Shown in pieces: positions 18,208-27,758 of a DNA stretch of 64,000 nucleotides. The position numbers were made by a program, and so were the translations under genes. The first letter of the stretch is position 1, and each line of letters opens with the position of its first letter. The notes beneath the pieces are model-generated. The model made no database searches, was not told the origin of the DNA, and worked only from the letters and a program-made list of their open reading frames with translations. Location of the stretch: contig NZ_CP085135.1 in NCBI RefSeq assembly GCF_020616515.1, forward strand, positions 5,875,001 to 5,939,000. The letters run 5' to 3'. Source of the stretch: Mesorhizobium sp. PAMC28654. Its GTDB lineage: Bacteria; Pseudomonadota; Alphaproteobacteria; Rhizobiales; Rhizobiaceae.

Positions 18208-19317
18208 ATGACCGATCACGCTCTGAACGTGAACGAAGCGGCGCGGCCCGGCATCGGCTTCGTCGAGAAATACCTGACGCTATGGGTGGCGCTGTGCATC
18301 GTCGCCGGCGTGGCGCTCGGCCATCTGCTGCCCGGCGTGTTCGGCGCCATCGCTTCGGCCGAGATCGCGGGGGTCAACATCCCCGTCGCGGTGCTGATCT
18401 GGCTGATGATCGTGCCGATGCTGCTGCGCGTCGATTTCGCCTCGCTGGCTGGGGTCGGCACCTACTGGCGCGGCATCGGCGTGACGCTGTTCATAAACTG
18501 GGCGGTGAAGCCGTTCTCCATGGCGCTGCTGGGCTGGCTGTTCGTCGGATGGTTGTTCCGGCCCTGGCTGCCCGCCACACAGGTCGATTCCTACATTGCC
18601 GGGCTGATCATCCTTGCCGCCGCGCCTTGCACGGCGATGGTCTTCGTGTGGTCGAACCTGACGCGGGGCGAACCGAACTTCACCTTGTCGCAAGTGGCGC
18701 TCAACGACGCGATCATGATCGTTGCCTTCGCGCCCATCGTCGGCCTGCTGCTCGGCCTGTCGGCCATCACCGTGCCGTGGGGCACGCTGGTTCTGTCGGT
18801 GGCTCTCTACATCGTCCTGCCGGTGATCGTCGCGCAACTGGTTCGCGCCCGGCTGCTGGCGGCGAGGGGACAGGCGGCGCTCGACGCGCTGCTGGCCGCC
18901 ATGCAGCCCTTGTCGCTGTTTGCTCTGCTGGCGACGCTGGTGCTTTTGTTCGGTTTCCAGGGCGAGCAGATCATCGCGCAGCCGCTGGTGATCGCGCTGC
19001 TGGCGGTGCCGATCCTGATCCAGGTCTATTTCAATTCCGGCCTTGCCTACCTGCTCAATCGCATTTCCGGCGAGCGGCACTGCGTGGCCGGGCCATCGGC
19101 GCTGATCGGCGCGTCGAACTTCTTCGAGCTGGCGGTGGCCGCCGCGATCGCGCTGTTCGGGCTGAATTCGGGCGCGGCACTTGCCACCGTGGTCGGTGTC
19201 CTCATCGAGGTTCCGGTGATGCTGTCGGTGGTGTGGATCGTCAACCGCAGCCGGGGCTGGTACGAGCAGGGCGCCGCCGTCAAAACCACCATGTCCAGGG
19301 AAAGGGCCGCGCCATGA
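18208..19317 (+). CDS. acr3: Arsenite efflux permease, ACR3 family
   Basis: A 369-residue inner-membrane exporter with about ten membrane helices. The segment AAAPCTAMVFVWSNLTRGEP carries the conserved Cys of helix 4 that is essential in ACR3 proteins, and the region GASNFFELAVAAAIALFG is the other conserved helix. It extrudes arsenite using the proton-motive force. The start is placed at ATG 18208, 25 bp after arsR; the upstream extension to 18160 would overlap arsR. Its stop overlaps the arsC start (ATGA), indicating translational coupling. Confidence 0.92.
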   Translation: MTDHALNVNEAARPGIGFVEKYLTLWVALCIVAGVALGHLLPGVFGAIASAEIAGVNIPVAVLIWLMIVPMLLRVDFASLAGVGTYWRGIGVTLFINWAVKPFSMALLGWLFVGWLFRPWLPATQVDSYIAGLIILAAAPCTAMVFVWSNLTRGEPNFTLSQVALNDAIMIVAFAPIVGLLLGLSAITVPWGTLVLSVALYIVLPVIVAQLVRARLLAARGQAALDALLAAMQPLSLFALLATLVLLFGFQGEQIIAQPLVIALLAVPILIQVYFNSGLAYLLNRISGERHCVAGPSALIGASNFFELAVAAAIALFGLNSGAALATVVGVLIEVPVMLSVVWIVNRSRGWYEQGAAVKTTMSRERAAP

Positions 19318-19736
19318 CCGTCACCATCTATCACAATCCGGCCTGCGGCACCTCGCGCAACACGCTGGCGATGATCAGGCAATCGGGCGAGGAGCCGGAG
19401 GTGATCGAATATCTGAAGACGCCGCCGTCGCGCGAAAGGCTGGTCGAACTGATCGCGGCAATGAGGATGGCGCCACGCGACCTGCTGCGCGAGAAGGGCA
19501 CGCCTTATGCGGAACTCGGCCTTGCCGACCCGAAATGGTCCGACGACGAGATCCTCGACTTCATGCTGGCGCATCCGATCCTGATCAACCGGCCGATCGT
19601 GGCGAGCCCGCTCGGTGTCGTGTTGGCCCGGCCGTCGGAGAAGGTGCTGGATATCCTGGCCAATCCGGAGATCGGCGCATTCGCCAAGGAGGATGGCGAG
19701 GTGGTTGTCGATGCCGGGAGCAAGCGGGTGGGGTGA
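19314..19736 (+). CDS. arsC: Glutaredoxin-dependent arsenate reductase
   Basis: A 140-residue enzyme that reduces As(V) to As(III), which the neighbouring ACR3 pump exports. The N-terminus MTVTIYHNPACGTSRN holds the catalytic Cys11, and the Arg residues of the family are in place (PPSRERL; LINRPIV; VVLARPSEKV). The thioredoxin-like fold and length match the plasmid R773 ArsC class. It is the last gene of the operon. An odd 'KWSDDE' region and YAELGL also match the family. Confidence 0.92.
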   Translation: MTVTIYHNPACGTSRNTLAMIRQSGEEPEVIEYLKTPPSRERLVELIAAMRMAPRDLLREKGTPYAELGLADPKWSDDEILDFMLAHPILINRPIVASPLGVVLARPSEKVLDILANPEIGAFAKEDGEVVVDAGSKRVG

Positions 19737-19818
19737 TCTGCTTGCCCCCGGTGCCGAGGGGGAAGCTGAACTGACGACTCTTGGGCCGTCGCCTCAGGTT
19801 TGAATTCGCACCTCACCG

Positions 19819-20008
19819 GGGGTCGGCGCTGCCCTTCATCTGCCTGCCGGCATCTTCTCCCCGTGAACGGGGAGAAGATGCCGTGTCATCGCTGCTTTCG
19901 CCTATCGCCAGCGTTACAAAGAGGCGCCAACGTTGCGGCCAGCGTTTTTCTCCCCGTCACTATACGGGGAGAAATGCCTGGCAGGGCAATGAGGGGCGGC
20001 GCTGACCT
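19819..20008. repeat. Palindromic intergenic repeat (two nested hairpins)
   Basis: CATCTTCTCCCCGT and ACGGGGAGAAGATG form a perfect hairpin at 19851-19880 with a 2-base loop. A second hairpin TTTCTCCCCGT...ACGGGGAGAAA is at 19947-19974. The flanks GGTCGGCGCtGCCCT and AGGGCAatGAGGGGCGGCGCTGACC also pair across the whole unit. Repeats of this design are common between genes in Mesorhizobium. It lies between the convergent arsC and ABC-transporter operons and may terminate both. The remaining 19737-20081 holds nothing else. Confidence 0.8.
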
Positions 20009-20081
20009 CGACAATGAGTTCGCCTCCAGACAAGTTGCTCACTGTCATTTGTCCGAAGCGAACTGCTCTGCACAGCATCTC

Positions 20082-20855
20082 TCAATGCCGCAGGATCTTG
20101 CTCAGGAAGGCGCGGCTGCGGTCGGTATTCGGGTGCGAGAAGAATTCTTCCGGCGTGCCGCTCTCGACGATGGCGCCGGCGTCCATGAACACCACGCGTT
20201 GGGCGACCTTGCGGGCAAAGCCCATCTCGTGCGTCACCACCATCATGGTCATGCCTTCCTCGGCGACCGCGACCATGACGTCGAGCACTTCGGAAATCAT
20301 CTCGGGGTCGAGCGCCGAGGTCGGCTCGTCGAACAGCATGATCTTGGGCCGCATGCCCAGGCACCGCGCGATCGCCACGCGCTGCTGCTGGCCGCCGGAG
20401 AGTTGCGCCGGGTAGGCGTTGACCTTGTCGGCGAGGCCGACCTTGGCCAGCAATTCGCGTCCCGCCTGCTCGGCCTCGGCACGCGGTATCTTGCGGACAT
20501 GGATCGGCGCTAGCGTCACGTTCTCAAGCGCCGTCTTGTGCGGATAGAGGTTGAACGACTGGAAGACGAAGCCGATCTCGGTGCGCAGCAGCGTCATGTT
20601 GGTGGCGGGATCGCCAAGGCGCTGGCCGTCGACGGTGAGATCGCCGTCGCGGATCGTCTCCAGCCCGTTGATGCAGCGGATCAGCGTGCTCTTGCCCGAG
20701 CCGCTCGGGCCACAGACGACGACCACTTCGCGCGGCTCGACGCTGAGCGTGATGTCCTTCAGGACGTTGAGCGCGCCGAACCATTTGTTGACGCCGCGAA
20801 AGTCGATCATGCCGGTTTTGGTCATGCTTTCTGGCCCTTTGGGGTTCGATGTCAC
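20082..20855 (-). CDS. Polar amino acid ABC transporter, ATP-binding protein
   Basis: A 257-residue ATPase subunit with Walker [10 protein letters not shown], the signature motif [16 protein letters not shown], Walker [17 protein letters not shown] and the switch His ([13 protein letters not shown]). This is the GlnQ/HisP type that powers uptake of polar amino acids. The GTG start overlaps the stop codon of the upstream permease (GTGA), so the subunits are translationally coupled; an inner ATG at 20825 is an alternative. It is the last gene of the operon from 24929. Confidence 0.93.
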   Translation of the reverse strand: MTSNPKGPESMTKTGMIDFRGVNKWFGALNVLKDITLSVEPREVVVVCGPSGSGKSTLIRCINGLETIRDGDLTVDGQRLGDPATNMTLLRTEIGFVFQSFNLYPHKTALENVTLAPIHVRKIPRAEAEQAGRELLAKVGLADKVNAYPAQLSGGQQQRVAIARCLGMRPKIMLFDEPTSALDPEMISEVLDVMVAVAEEGMTMMVVTHEMGFARKVAQRVVFMDAGAIVESGTPEEFFSHPNTDRSRAFLSKILRH

Positions 20856-21526
20856 AATTGCACCTCGCCATGCGCCGCGCCCATGCGGCGCTCCAGCCGG
20901 CGCGCCAGCATGATCAGCGGATAGCAGACGATGAAATAGCCGACGCCGACGAGGAAGAAGACGAGCAAGCCGTTGGGCACGCGCTGCACCACCAGCCAGC
21001 CGACGCGGGTGAGGTCGGTGAGCCCAATGGCCGAGACGACCGAAGAGTCCTTGATCAGCAGCACATATTGCCCGACCAGCGGCGGCAGCACGATGCGCAT
21101 GGCCTGCGGCAGCACCACCTGGCGCATGCGCTGCCAGCGCGACAGGCCGGACGCCAGCGCTGCCTCGACCTGGCCGGTGGGCACCGAGCGGATGCCGGCG
21201 GCGACGATCTCGCAGATGAAGCAGGCGGCAAGGTTGGTCAGCGCGATGATGCCGGCGGTGAAGGCATCGAGTTCGATGCCGAATTCCGGCAGGATGAAGA
21301 AGATCAGGAAGATCTGCACCAGGAACGGCGTTCCGCGGATCAGGTCGACCCAGGCGCCGATCACCATGCTGATCATCCGGTTGCCGCCGGTGCGCAAGAT
21401 GCCGAGGCCAAAGCCGAGAGCCGTGCCCAGCACCAGGCTGATCAGTGACAGCACCACGGTCATGCCGAGGCCGCGCAGTGCAAGCGGATAGCTGCCGGCG
21501 AGGCTTTGCAACTGTTGCCAGATCAT
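20852..21526 (-). CDS. Polar amino acid ABC transporter, permease subunit
   Basis: A 224-residue inner-membrane permease of the HisM/GlnP type with about five helices. The coupling-loop motif [21 protein letters not shown] (EAA loop) contacts the ATPase, and the N-terminal [20 protein letters not shown] is typical of the family. It forms a heterodimer with the product of 21523-22194, whose stop it overlaps (ATGA). Confidence 0.92.
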   Translation of the reverse strand: MIWQQLQSLAGSYPLALRGLGMTVVLSLISLVLGTALGFGLGILRTGGNRMISMVIGAWVDLIRGTPFLVQIFLIFFILPEFGIELDAFTAGIIALTNLAACFICEIVAAGIRSVPTGQVEAALASGLSRWQRMRQVVLPQAMRIVLPPLVGQYVLLIKDSSVVSAIGLTDLTRVGWLVVQRVPNGLLVFFLVGVGYFIVCYPLIMLARRLERRMGAAHGEVQL

Positions 21527-22194
21527 GCGCGCGCCCCCGCCGAGCCGAGCCAGCGGGTGGACAGGCCAGCCAGTCCCTTCAGGCAGTAGTAGAGAAGGAG
21601 ATAGAAGGCGGCGATGGTGAGGAAACCTTCCGCCGGCATGAAGCGGTCAGACGCCAGCAACTGCCCGGCGCGCGTCAGTTCGGCGACCGAGATCAGCGAC
21701 AGCAACGCCGAATCCTTGACCAGCACGATGGCCTGGCCGAGCAGCGGCGGGATCGTCACCTTGAAGGCCTGCGGCAGGACGACCAGGCGCATGCGCTGGA
21801 CATAAGTCATGCCTGAGGCGACGCTGGCTTCGACCTGGCCACGCGGGATCGACAGGATGCCGGCGCGAATGATTTCGGCGATGTAGGCGCCGCTGTTGAG
21901 CGACAAAGCGACGATGCCGACGACGAGCTCGGGCAGGACGAAGCCGAGGCGTGGCAGGCCGAAATAGAGGAAATAGAGCTGCGCCAGCAAGGGCGTGGCG
22001 CGCACGGCGTCGATATAGGCCTTGGCCGGCGCGCGAAACAGCCAGCCGCGCTGCAGGTTCATGGCGCACAGCACGATGCCGACGACCAGCGCGCCGACAA
22101 AGGACAGCGCCGACAGCCACACGGTCGTGACCAGGCCCTGCCCGAACAGGGGCAGATATTCGATGATGGTGCGGAAGCTGAAATTTTCGAGCAT
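21523..22194 (-). CDS. Polar amino acid ABC transporter, permease subunit
   Basis: The second permease, 223 residues from ATG 22194 ([20 protein letters not shown]). It shows the same family features: [20 protein letters not shown] and the EAA loop [21 protein letters not shown] longer frame to 22278 exists but has an atypical N-terminus. It follows the binding-protein gene with a 173-bp gap, where an RNA processing or attenuation site could lower permease expression relative to the binding protein. Confidence 0.9.
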   Translation of the reverse strand: MLENFSFRTIIEYLPLFGQGLVTTVWLSALSFVGALVVGIVLCAMNLQRGWLFRAPAKAYIDAVRATPLLAQLYFLYFGLPRLGFVLPELVVGIVALSLNSGAYIAEIIRAGILSIPRGQVEASVASGMTYVQRMRLVVLPQAFKVTIPPLLGQAIVLVKDSALLSLISVAELTRAGQLLASDRFMPAEGFLTIAAFYLLLYYCLKGLAGLSTRWLGSAGARA

Positions 22195-22367
22195 CGTTGG
22201 GTGGACTCCCCACAGGAAGCGACTGACGAAGCGGCTTTCGAAGTGGATTCCAGGCGGCTTCGCGGCGCCAAGGCGCACGCGAAACCGCCGGGATCTATCG
22301 CTGCTTAACCTCTGTTTTCATGCAAGTCGTTGTCCCAAAACCGCTACGCACTTTTGGGCGACATGCA

Positions 22368-23156
22368 TCAGTGGTCTTTCTTCCAGGCGTCGGAATTGAC
22401 CCAGTAGTCGAGGTTCTTCTGCAGGCGGCCGTCGATGGTGACCTGGTTGAGGAACAGGTTCATCCAGACCAGCAGGTCCGGCTCGTCATAGCGCGTGGCG
22501 AAGGCAAGCGGCTCCTTCGACAACAGCTCCGGCATGATGGTGAAGCTGCCGGCCGGATAGGCTGTCGACTGGCCCTTGACCGCCGAGACGTCGTTGACAC
22601 CGCAATCGGCCTGGCCGTTGTTGACGGCGTCGAGCAGCAGCGGACCGCCGCCCTTGTAGCTCTTGATGTCGGCATCGGGGAAGGCGGCCTTGGCTTCCTT
22701 CTCGCCGGTGGCGCCCAGCAGCACGGCGATCTTGGTGCCCTTGGCCTTGCAGTCCTGCGTGGTCTTGAACTTGCTGTCGGCCTTGGTGAAGACAGTGCTG
22801 CCCGTATACATGTAGGGCGTGGTGAAGGCGACCTTCATGCCGCGCGCGAGCGTCGGCGTCATGTCGGCGACCAGCAGGTCGGCCTTGCCCGACAACAGCG
22901 CCGGGATCAGGCCGTCCCAGTCGAAGTCGAGGAAGGTGATCTTGACGCCCATTTCCTTGGCCATCAATTCGGCCAGTTCAACCGAACTGCCGGTGCGTTC
23001 GCCATTGGCGCCGACCAGCGAGAAGGGCGGTCCCTGCGTCTGCACGGCGACGCGCAATTCGCCGCGCTTGGTGATCTCGTCGAGCGTTCCGGCGCTGGCA
23101 GCGGCGGTGAGGCCGGCGAGCGCAAGTCCGGCGATGAAAAGTCTGGCAGTCTTCAT
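22368..23156 (-). CDS. Polar amino acid ABC transporter, periplasmic binding protein (family 3)
   Basis: A 262-residue solute-binding protein. ATG 23156 has a strong ribosome-binding site (CAGGGAGGAATACC) and begins a signal peptide (MKTARLFIAGLALAGLTAAA, cleavage near ASA). The mature start TLDEITKRGELRVAVQTQGP and the segment KADLLVADMTPTLARGMKVAF are the SBP family 3 signature. It captures a polar amino acid in the periplasm. Given the adjacent saccharopine-dehydrogenase-like gene, lysine or a lysine-derived compound or opine is a plausible ligand (inference). Confidence 0.92.
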   Translation of the reverse strand: MKTARLFIAGLALAGLTAAASAGTLDEITKRGELRVAVQTQGPPFSLVGANGERTGSSVELAELMAKEMGVKITFLDFDWDGLIPALLSGKADLLVADMTPTLARGMKVAFTTPYMYTGSTVFTKADSKFKTTQDCKAKGTKIAVLLGATGEKEAKAAFPDADIKSYKGGGPLLLDAVNNGQADCGVNDVSAVKGQSTAYPAGSFTIMPELLSKEPLAFATRYDEPDLLVWMNLFLNQVTIDGRLQKNLDYWVNSDAWKKDH

Positions 23157-23259
23157 TTGGTATTCCTCCCTGTTGTTGTTTTGCCCGCGATTTCCTTGGG
23201 CTCTTTTTTGAGCGGCAGCCCCGTTGCCGGCGGCGGCCACCGTTCGAAAATCAGGCTCC

Positions 23260-24423
23260 TCAGTTCCAGGCCACCGTCTCGGTGACCTTGATGCCGCGCC
23301 TGGCCAGCGCGTCGAAGAAGGGTTCGTCGGGCACATGCAGCAGCGGGTTGAGCAGGCCGGGCGTTGCGATCTCGCGGTGCGCCAGCATCTGCGCCACGAT
23401 GCTGGCGGGATAGCCGACGCCGAGGCTCATGCCGAACAGGCCCGAGGCTAGGTCGCGCTCGATGATCAGGTCCGATGTCACCGTCTTGGCGCGGCCGCCT
23501 TGCGTGCCGGAAAAGACGTTGCGCATCACGCACAGGTCTTTCTCGCCGGGGCCATATTGCAGTTGCGGCCCGAGCAACCGGCCGAGGAATTCGCGCGGGC
23601 TGGCGCCGATGCCGGAAACCTTGTCTTCGGAGAGGAAGCCGAGTTCCTTGAGCGGCGCCCAGAACGCCGACCAGCCCGGCCAGCGCAGCGTGTAGCGGCC
23701 GGAGCGGCGCAGACCCTTGGCGGCGGCCAGCATCTCGACGTAATGCAGCGCATCGCCATTGGGGAAGGCTTCCAGAGTGCCCAGACCCTCGACCTCGATC
23801 TCGTGGATGAAAGAATTGTCGTGCTGGCGGCCAGCCGGTACCGCGACGCGCTCACCGTCCTCGATCATGACGCTGTCGCGGTTCTGGCTGACCAGGACCA
23901 TGTCGAAGTTCCAGCTCACCTTGTAGCAGAGCGGCTTGGCCATAGCCTTCGGCTCGGGAATGCCACCGCAATAGGAATCGATGGCGGTGATCGCGTCGAA
24001 CTGGCGGGCGGCCCGCGCGTAGAGCACGAGGTCGATGCCGGGGTCGAGCCCGCATTCGGTCATGATCGAAACGCCGGCCTGTTCCGCTGCCGCGCCGAGG
24101 TCGGCGATGGCCTTGCCGTAATTGGTGGTGACCAGCGGCGTGCGGGTTGCGATCGCCGCTTGCACCGCGTCGCGCATCAGCGGCTGGGGCAACAGGTCGA
24201 TGGCGGCGTCGACGTCATCCAGCACATTGCCGAGCACCGAGGCGATGGCGCCCTCCGGCACGACGAAACGCACGCGAGAAAGATCGGTCAGGCCAGCAAG
24301 CCGGGCCGCTCCGTCCGGGGCTGTGTCGACGCAGACGACTTCCTCGACGCCGTCGCTGGCGACGAGATCGGCGATCGCCGCCCGTCCTTGCAGGCCGAGC
24401 CCGCCGAGAACCGCGATCTTCAT
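23260..24423 (-). CDS. Saccharopine dehydrogenase-family oxidoreductase
   Basis: A 387-residue enzyme with an N-terminal Rossmann fold (MKIAVLGGLGLQGRAAIADL) and the family segments TPLVTTNYGKAIADLGAAAE and SIMTECGLDPGIDLVLYA, which are conserved in Lys9/saccharopine reductases. It would use NAD(P)H on an amino acid adduct such as saccharopine or an opine. It sits between the Lrp regulator (stop/start overlap ATGA at 24420-24423) and the ABC transporter, so uptake and first metabolic step are likely co-regulated. The exact substrate is unknown. Confidence 0.85.
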   Translation of the reverse strand: MKIAVLGGLGLQGRAAIADLVASDGVEEVVCVDTAPDGAARLAGLTDLSRVRFVVPEGAIASVLGNVLDDVDAAIDLLPQPLMRDAVQAAIATRTPLVTTNYGKAIADLGAAAEQAGVSIMTECGLDPGIDLVLYARAARQFDAITAIDSYCGGIPEPKAMAKPLCYKVSWNFDMVLVSQNRDSVMIEDGERVAVPAGRQHDNSFIHEIEVEGLGTLEAFPNGDALHYVEMLAAAKGLRRSGRYTLRWPGWSAFWAPLKELGFLSEDKVSGIGASPREFLGRLLGPQLQYGPGEKDLCVMRNVFSGTQGGRAKTVTSDLIIERDLASGLFGMSLGVGYPASIVAQMLAHREIATPGLLNPLLHVPDEPFFDALARRGIKVTETVAWN

Positions 24424-24929
24424 GGCATTTCCTTGCGCGCCGGCGTTTCGTCCGACCAGCAGCCTTCCGGCAGGCTCACCCATTTGTTGCAGGAGGCCAT
24501 GACGACGAAGGTCTCGCTGCGCACCACCTCGCCGGGCACACCGGCGCCGGGGATCAGTTCGCTGGTGATGCGGTAGAGGTCGGCGACATCGCCGGCCACG
24601 GTGACGTCGACGATGATGTCGAAGCGCCCGGTGACCACTGAGGCCGAGTTGACGAAAGGCAATTCGGCTATGCGCTCCGCCAATTGCCGCGCCTGGCCAC
24701 GTCCCTGTGCGTTGATGCCGACGATGGCCGAGATCAGTTCGGGGCGCTCGGTCAGGTTCAGCAGCCCGACGATTTTCAGCAGGTTGCGGTCGATCAGGTT
24801 GCGCAGCCGCGAGCGCACCGTTGGCACCGATATCGCCATCTTCTCGGCAAGCCGGTTGACGCCGAGTTGCGCGTCTTGGGACAGCAGCTTGACCAGCCGC
24901 CGGTCAGTCTGATCGAGATGTTCCCGCAA
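24420..24929 (-). CDS. Lrp/AsnC-family transcriptional regulator
   Basis: A 169-residue regulator with an N-terminal helix-turn-helix (LDQTDRRLVKLLSQDAQLGV, LAEKMAISVPTVRSRLRNLIDR) and a RAM effector-binding domain (ISAIVGINAQG, VNSASVVTGRFDIIVDVTV). It is the first gene of the operon and most likely senses the amino acid that the downstream transporter imports. The AT-rich leader at 24930-25037 contains the probable promoter. The C-terminus CNKWVSLPEGCWSDETP is an unusual tail. Confidence 0.9.
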   Translation of the reverse strand: MREHLDQTDRRLVKLLSQDAQLGVNRLAEKMAISVPTVRSRLRNLIDRNLLKIVGLLNLTERPELISAIVGINAQGRGQARQLAERIAELPFVNSASVVTGRFDIIVDVTVAGDVADLYRITSELIPGAGVPGEVVRSETFVVMASCNKWVSLPEGCWSDETPARKEMP

Positions 24930-25037
24930 AGGCCAAAACTTTCATAAAAGAGAAAAATGACATAAAATTTCTTCTTTATATGAAAGGAGACTACGGGAAA
25001 TTTTTCACAACTGCAAGCGCTGCGTTGCGAGGAACAA

Positions 25038-25775
25038 TCAAGCCTGTGCGGTGGGTCGAATGACGATCTCGCTCACATCGACCTCGGCCGGTTGCTCGAT
25101 CGCGAAGGCGATGGCGCGGCCGATAGCATTGGGGGAGATCGCGATTTCGCCCATGCGTTTTTCGATCTCCGCCTTGATCCCCGGATTGGTCATCGAGTCC
25201 GCGAAGTTCGTCTGGACGAAGCCCGGCGAGATGTTTGTCACGCGCACCGTGGGGCCGGCTTCAAGTCGCAAACCTTCGGCGATCGCCCGAACCGCGTTCT
25301 TTGTTCCAGCATAAACAGCCATTGTCGGCTTGATGATCGGCCCCGCCGTCGAGAGGATGTTGACGAAGTGGCCAAAGCCCTGGCGGCGAAACACCGGCAA
25401 AGCCGCTGCGATGCCGTAGAGCGGTCCCTTTATGTTGATGTCGATCATTTCTTCCCAATCTTCGACGCGCAGGTCATCGAGCAGGGAGTTCGGGCCGATA
25501 CCGGCATTGTTGATCAGCACATCGATCGTGCCGAACCTGTCGCAGGCAAGAGCAACGAGCTTTGCAAGGTCCTCACGCTTCTTCACGTCCATGGCGAGAC
25601 AGGCTGCCTCGCCGCCCGCGCTCACGATGGTGCTGACGAGCGCGTCAAGACGCTCGGCGCGCCGAGCCCCGAGCACAACCCTGGCTCCTCGTTTGGCCAG
25701 CAAGAGCGCCGTTGCCTCCCCGATGCCGCTGCTGGCACCCGTGATCGCGATGACTTTTCCCTTTATTCCAGACAT
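25038..25775 (-). CDS. Short-chain dehydrogenase/reductase
   Basis: A 245-residue NAD(P)-dependent oxidoreductase of the classical SDR family. It has the cofactor motif TGASSGIGEAT, the NNAG motif (DVLINNAGIGPNSLL) and the catalytic Ser and Tyr-x-x-x-Lys (ILSTAGPIIKPTMAVYAGTK). The Arg in GARRAER after beta-strand 2 favours NADP. It is divergent from the AraC gene at 25869 with a 93-bp shared promoter region, so it is probably controlled by that regulator. Substrate unknown. Confidence 0.9.
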   Translation of the reverse strand: MSGIKGKVIAITGASSGIGEATALLLAKRGARVVLGARRAERLDALVSTIVSAGGEAACLAMDVKKREDLAKLVALACDRFGTIDVLINNAGIGPNSLLDDLRVEDWEEMIDINIKGPLYGIAAALPVFRRQGFGHFVNILSTAGPIIKPTMAVYAGTKNAVRAIAEGLRLEAGPTVRVTNISPGFVQTNFADSMTNPGIKAEIEKRMGEIAISPNAIGRAIAFAIEQPAEVDVSEIVIRPTAQA

Positions 25776-25868
25776 GATTGTCTCCTTTCACGATCTAATG
25801 TTGTGAAGGACGTGTGGATTATCTATGCTAAAAGCTCCATAATTTCGTCGTGATCGTCCAATCTTGCC

Positions 25869-26780
25869 ATGATTGATCCCTTATCCGATGTGCTTTCGCT
25901 TCTCGATATCCGGAGCGCGCGTTGCACGCGCCTCGAAGCGGGCGGGCGATGGTCGTTCCGTTTTCCCGCAAAGCCCGCGTTGAAGTTCGCGGCCGTTCTT
26001 CGTGGTCAATGCTGGATCACCTTGCCGGACGAACGGCCCTTTGCACTCGGCCCCGGCGATACCTTTCTGCTGGCCAACGCCCCCGCCTATGTGATCGCCA
26101 ATGATCTTTCCCTGAAGCCCGAAGACGGGATCTCGTCCTTCGACTGGGAGCATTCGAATGTCGCCCGGCACGAGGGCGATGAGACGGCTTTGGTCGGGGG
26201 AAGCTTCGTCTTCGTGGGCGGCAATGCGCAGCTCCTGCTCGATGCCCTTCCCAGGTTCATGCACATCCCGGGAGGCGACCGGGCAGCGACGATCCTGCGC
26301 GGCTCGCTGGCGGTGCTCGACGAAGAACTCGATGCGGGGTTGATGGGCTCGACACTGATGACACGTCGCATGGGGGACATCCTGCTCGTGCAGGCGTTGC
26401 GGGCCTACGTCGCCAAGGAAGGCATCAGCAGCACAGGCTGGGTCGGCGCGTTGACCGACCGACGCATCGGCGCTGCCCTCAGCCTGATCCACAATGATCC
26501 CGGCCACGGCTGGACGGTAAACGAGCTTGCCACCGCTGTCGGCATGTCGCGTTCAGGCTTTGCGCGCCGCTTCAAGGAACTGGTCGACCAGGCACCGCTC
26601 GATTACCTGACGCGCTGGCGGATGCACCGCGCCCGGGAAGCCATGCGTCGAGCCGGGACATCGGTTGGTGGTCTGGCACAATCACTTGGCTACGCGTCCG
26701 AAAGCGCTTTCGGCAATGCGTTCAAACGTGTGTTTGGGCATTCTCCGAAGCGGCTCCGGCAGGATGAAAACGCCGAGTAA
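25869..26780 (+). CDS. AraC-family transcriptional regulator with cupin-type sensor domain
   Basis: A 303-residue regulator. The N-terminal half is a cupin sensor (AraC-binding type 2: LKFAAVLRGQCWITLPDERP, FALGPGDTFLLANAPAYVI). The C-terminal half has two helix-turn-helix motifs (WTVNELATAVGMSRSGFARR and VGGLAQSLGYASESAFGNAF). It belongs to the subgroup that usually regulates an adjacent oxidoreductase, here the divergent SDR at 25775. The inducer is unknown. Confidence 0.9.
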   Translation: MIDPLSDVLSLLDIRSARCTRLEAGGRWSFRFPAKPALKFAAVLRGQCWITLPDERPFALGPGDTFLLANAPAYVIANDLSLKPEDGISSFDWEHSNVARHEGDETALVGGSFVFVGGNAQLLLDALPRFMHIPGGDRAATILRGSLAVLDEELDAGLMGSTLMTRRMGDILLVQALRAYVAKEGISSTGWVGALTDRRIGAALSLIHNDPGHGWTVNELATAVGMSRSGFARRFKELVDQAPLDYLTRWRMHRAREAMRRAGTSVGGLAQSLGYASESAFGNAFKRVFGHSPKRLRQDENAE

Positions 26781-26929
26781 CTATCGCGGCGCGCCTGGAG
26801 CGATCGCGGGCCGTCTCGTTCAAGTTCCGGCTTGGCTTCACAGTGCTGTCTGGAAAGTATAGCTTTGGCTATGCCATTGAATTAAATGATCTTTTTTATC
26901 ATGCTCTGTTGACTCCGGTTTAAGCTGCA

Positions 26930-27050
26930 CTTAGGTAACGGCCATCGGGGAGTAGCCACCGTTCGGGGAACGGGGCCGCATCAACATGCTCGCGGATATC
27001 GCGTGGTGCGTTCAGCTGGAAATATTCCGGCTCGGCAAGACCGTGGTGGG
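26930..27050 (+). ncRNA. yybP-ykoY manganese riboswitch upstream of mntP
   Basis: The leader contains the two diagnostic blocks of this Mn(II)-sensing RNA: GGGGAGTAGCC at 26947-26957 and GCAAGACCG at 27035-27043. Between them ACATGCTCGCGG...GTGCGTTCAGCTGGAA (spread over 26984-27020) follows the same order as in the E. coli mntP leader. It should turn on translation or transcription of mntP when Mn is high. It also explains why the longer frame from 26986 is not the real start. Confidence 0.85.
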
Positions 27051-27111
27051 GATCGGCCGTTGGACAGGCTGGTCATGCCCGCCCGGATCACGTCCCCTTG
27101 AGAGCAGAACC

Positions 27112-27675
27112 ATGTCACCATTCGCGATTGGCATCCTTGCCATCGGCATGTCCGTCGATGCGCTGATAGCCTCCATTGGCCGGGGTGCCGGGGCGGTTCG
27201 TCCGTCCTGGGCCGAGGCCCTGAAGACCGGCGCGGTGTTCGGCTTCGTCGAGACGCTGACGCCGCTGCTCGGCTGGCTGATGGGCGTTGTCGCAAGCCAG
27301 TATGTGCAGACGATCGACCACTGGATTGCCTTCGTGCTCCTGGGCGGCGTTGGCGGTCGCATGGCCCTTCATGCGTTTCAGCGCGATGCCCAAGCGCCGG
27401 TCGCCGGGAATAACCGCTCGCTGACAATGCTGGTGGCGACCGCGGTCGGCACCAGCATCGACGCGATGGCGGTCGGCGTGTCGCTGGCGTTCCTCGACGT
27501 CAACATCGTCGTGATCGCGCTTGCCATAGGCGCCGCGACCACGCTGATGTCGACCGGCGGCGTGCTTGCCGGGCGCTTTCTGGGCGCCCGTTTCGGGCGT
27601 TACGCGGAAATCCTTGGCGGCCTCGCGCTGATCGGGCTTGGTGGCTCCATCCTCTACGAACACCTCACGGCCTGA
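27112..27675 (+). CDS. mntP: Manganese efflux pump MntP
   Basis: A 187-residue inner-membrane protein with six helices. The duplicated halves each carry the conserved Asp in a helix ([16 protein letters not shown] and [17 protein letters not shown]), the MntP (DUF204) signature. It exports Mn(II). The start ATG 27112 follows the Mn riboswitch, which senses its substrate. The length matches E. coli MntP (188). Confidence 0.93.
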   Translation: MSPFAIGILAIGMSVDALIASIGRGAGAVRPSWAEALKTGAVFGFVETLTPLLGWLMGVVASQYVQTIDHWIAFVLLGGVGGRMALHAFQRDAQAPVAGNNRSLTMLVATAVGTSIDAMAVGVSLAFLDVNIVVIALAIGAATTLMSTGGVLAGRFLGARFGRYAEILGGLALIGLGGSILYEHLTA

Positions 27676-27758
27676 CGGACTGTGCCGCGCGCCGGGCCTT
27701 TCGCGGCGCGGCGCGGACCGCTACAGCTTGGCCGGACAATGCCAGCGAAAGGCGAGCG

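Noticed and set aside
26986..27111. Longer N-terminus for MntP
   Set aside because: It would translate through the Mn riboswitch; MntP homologues start at the later ATG.
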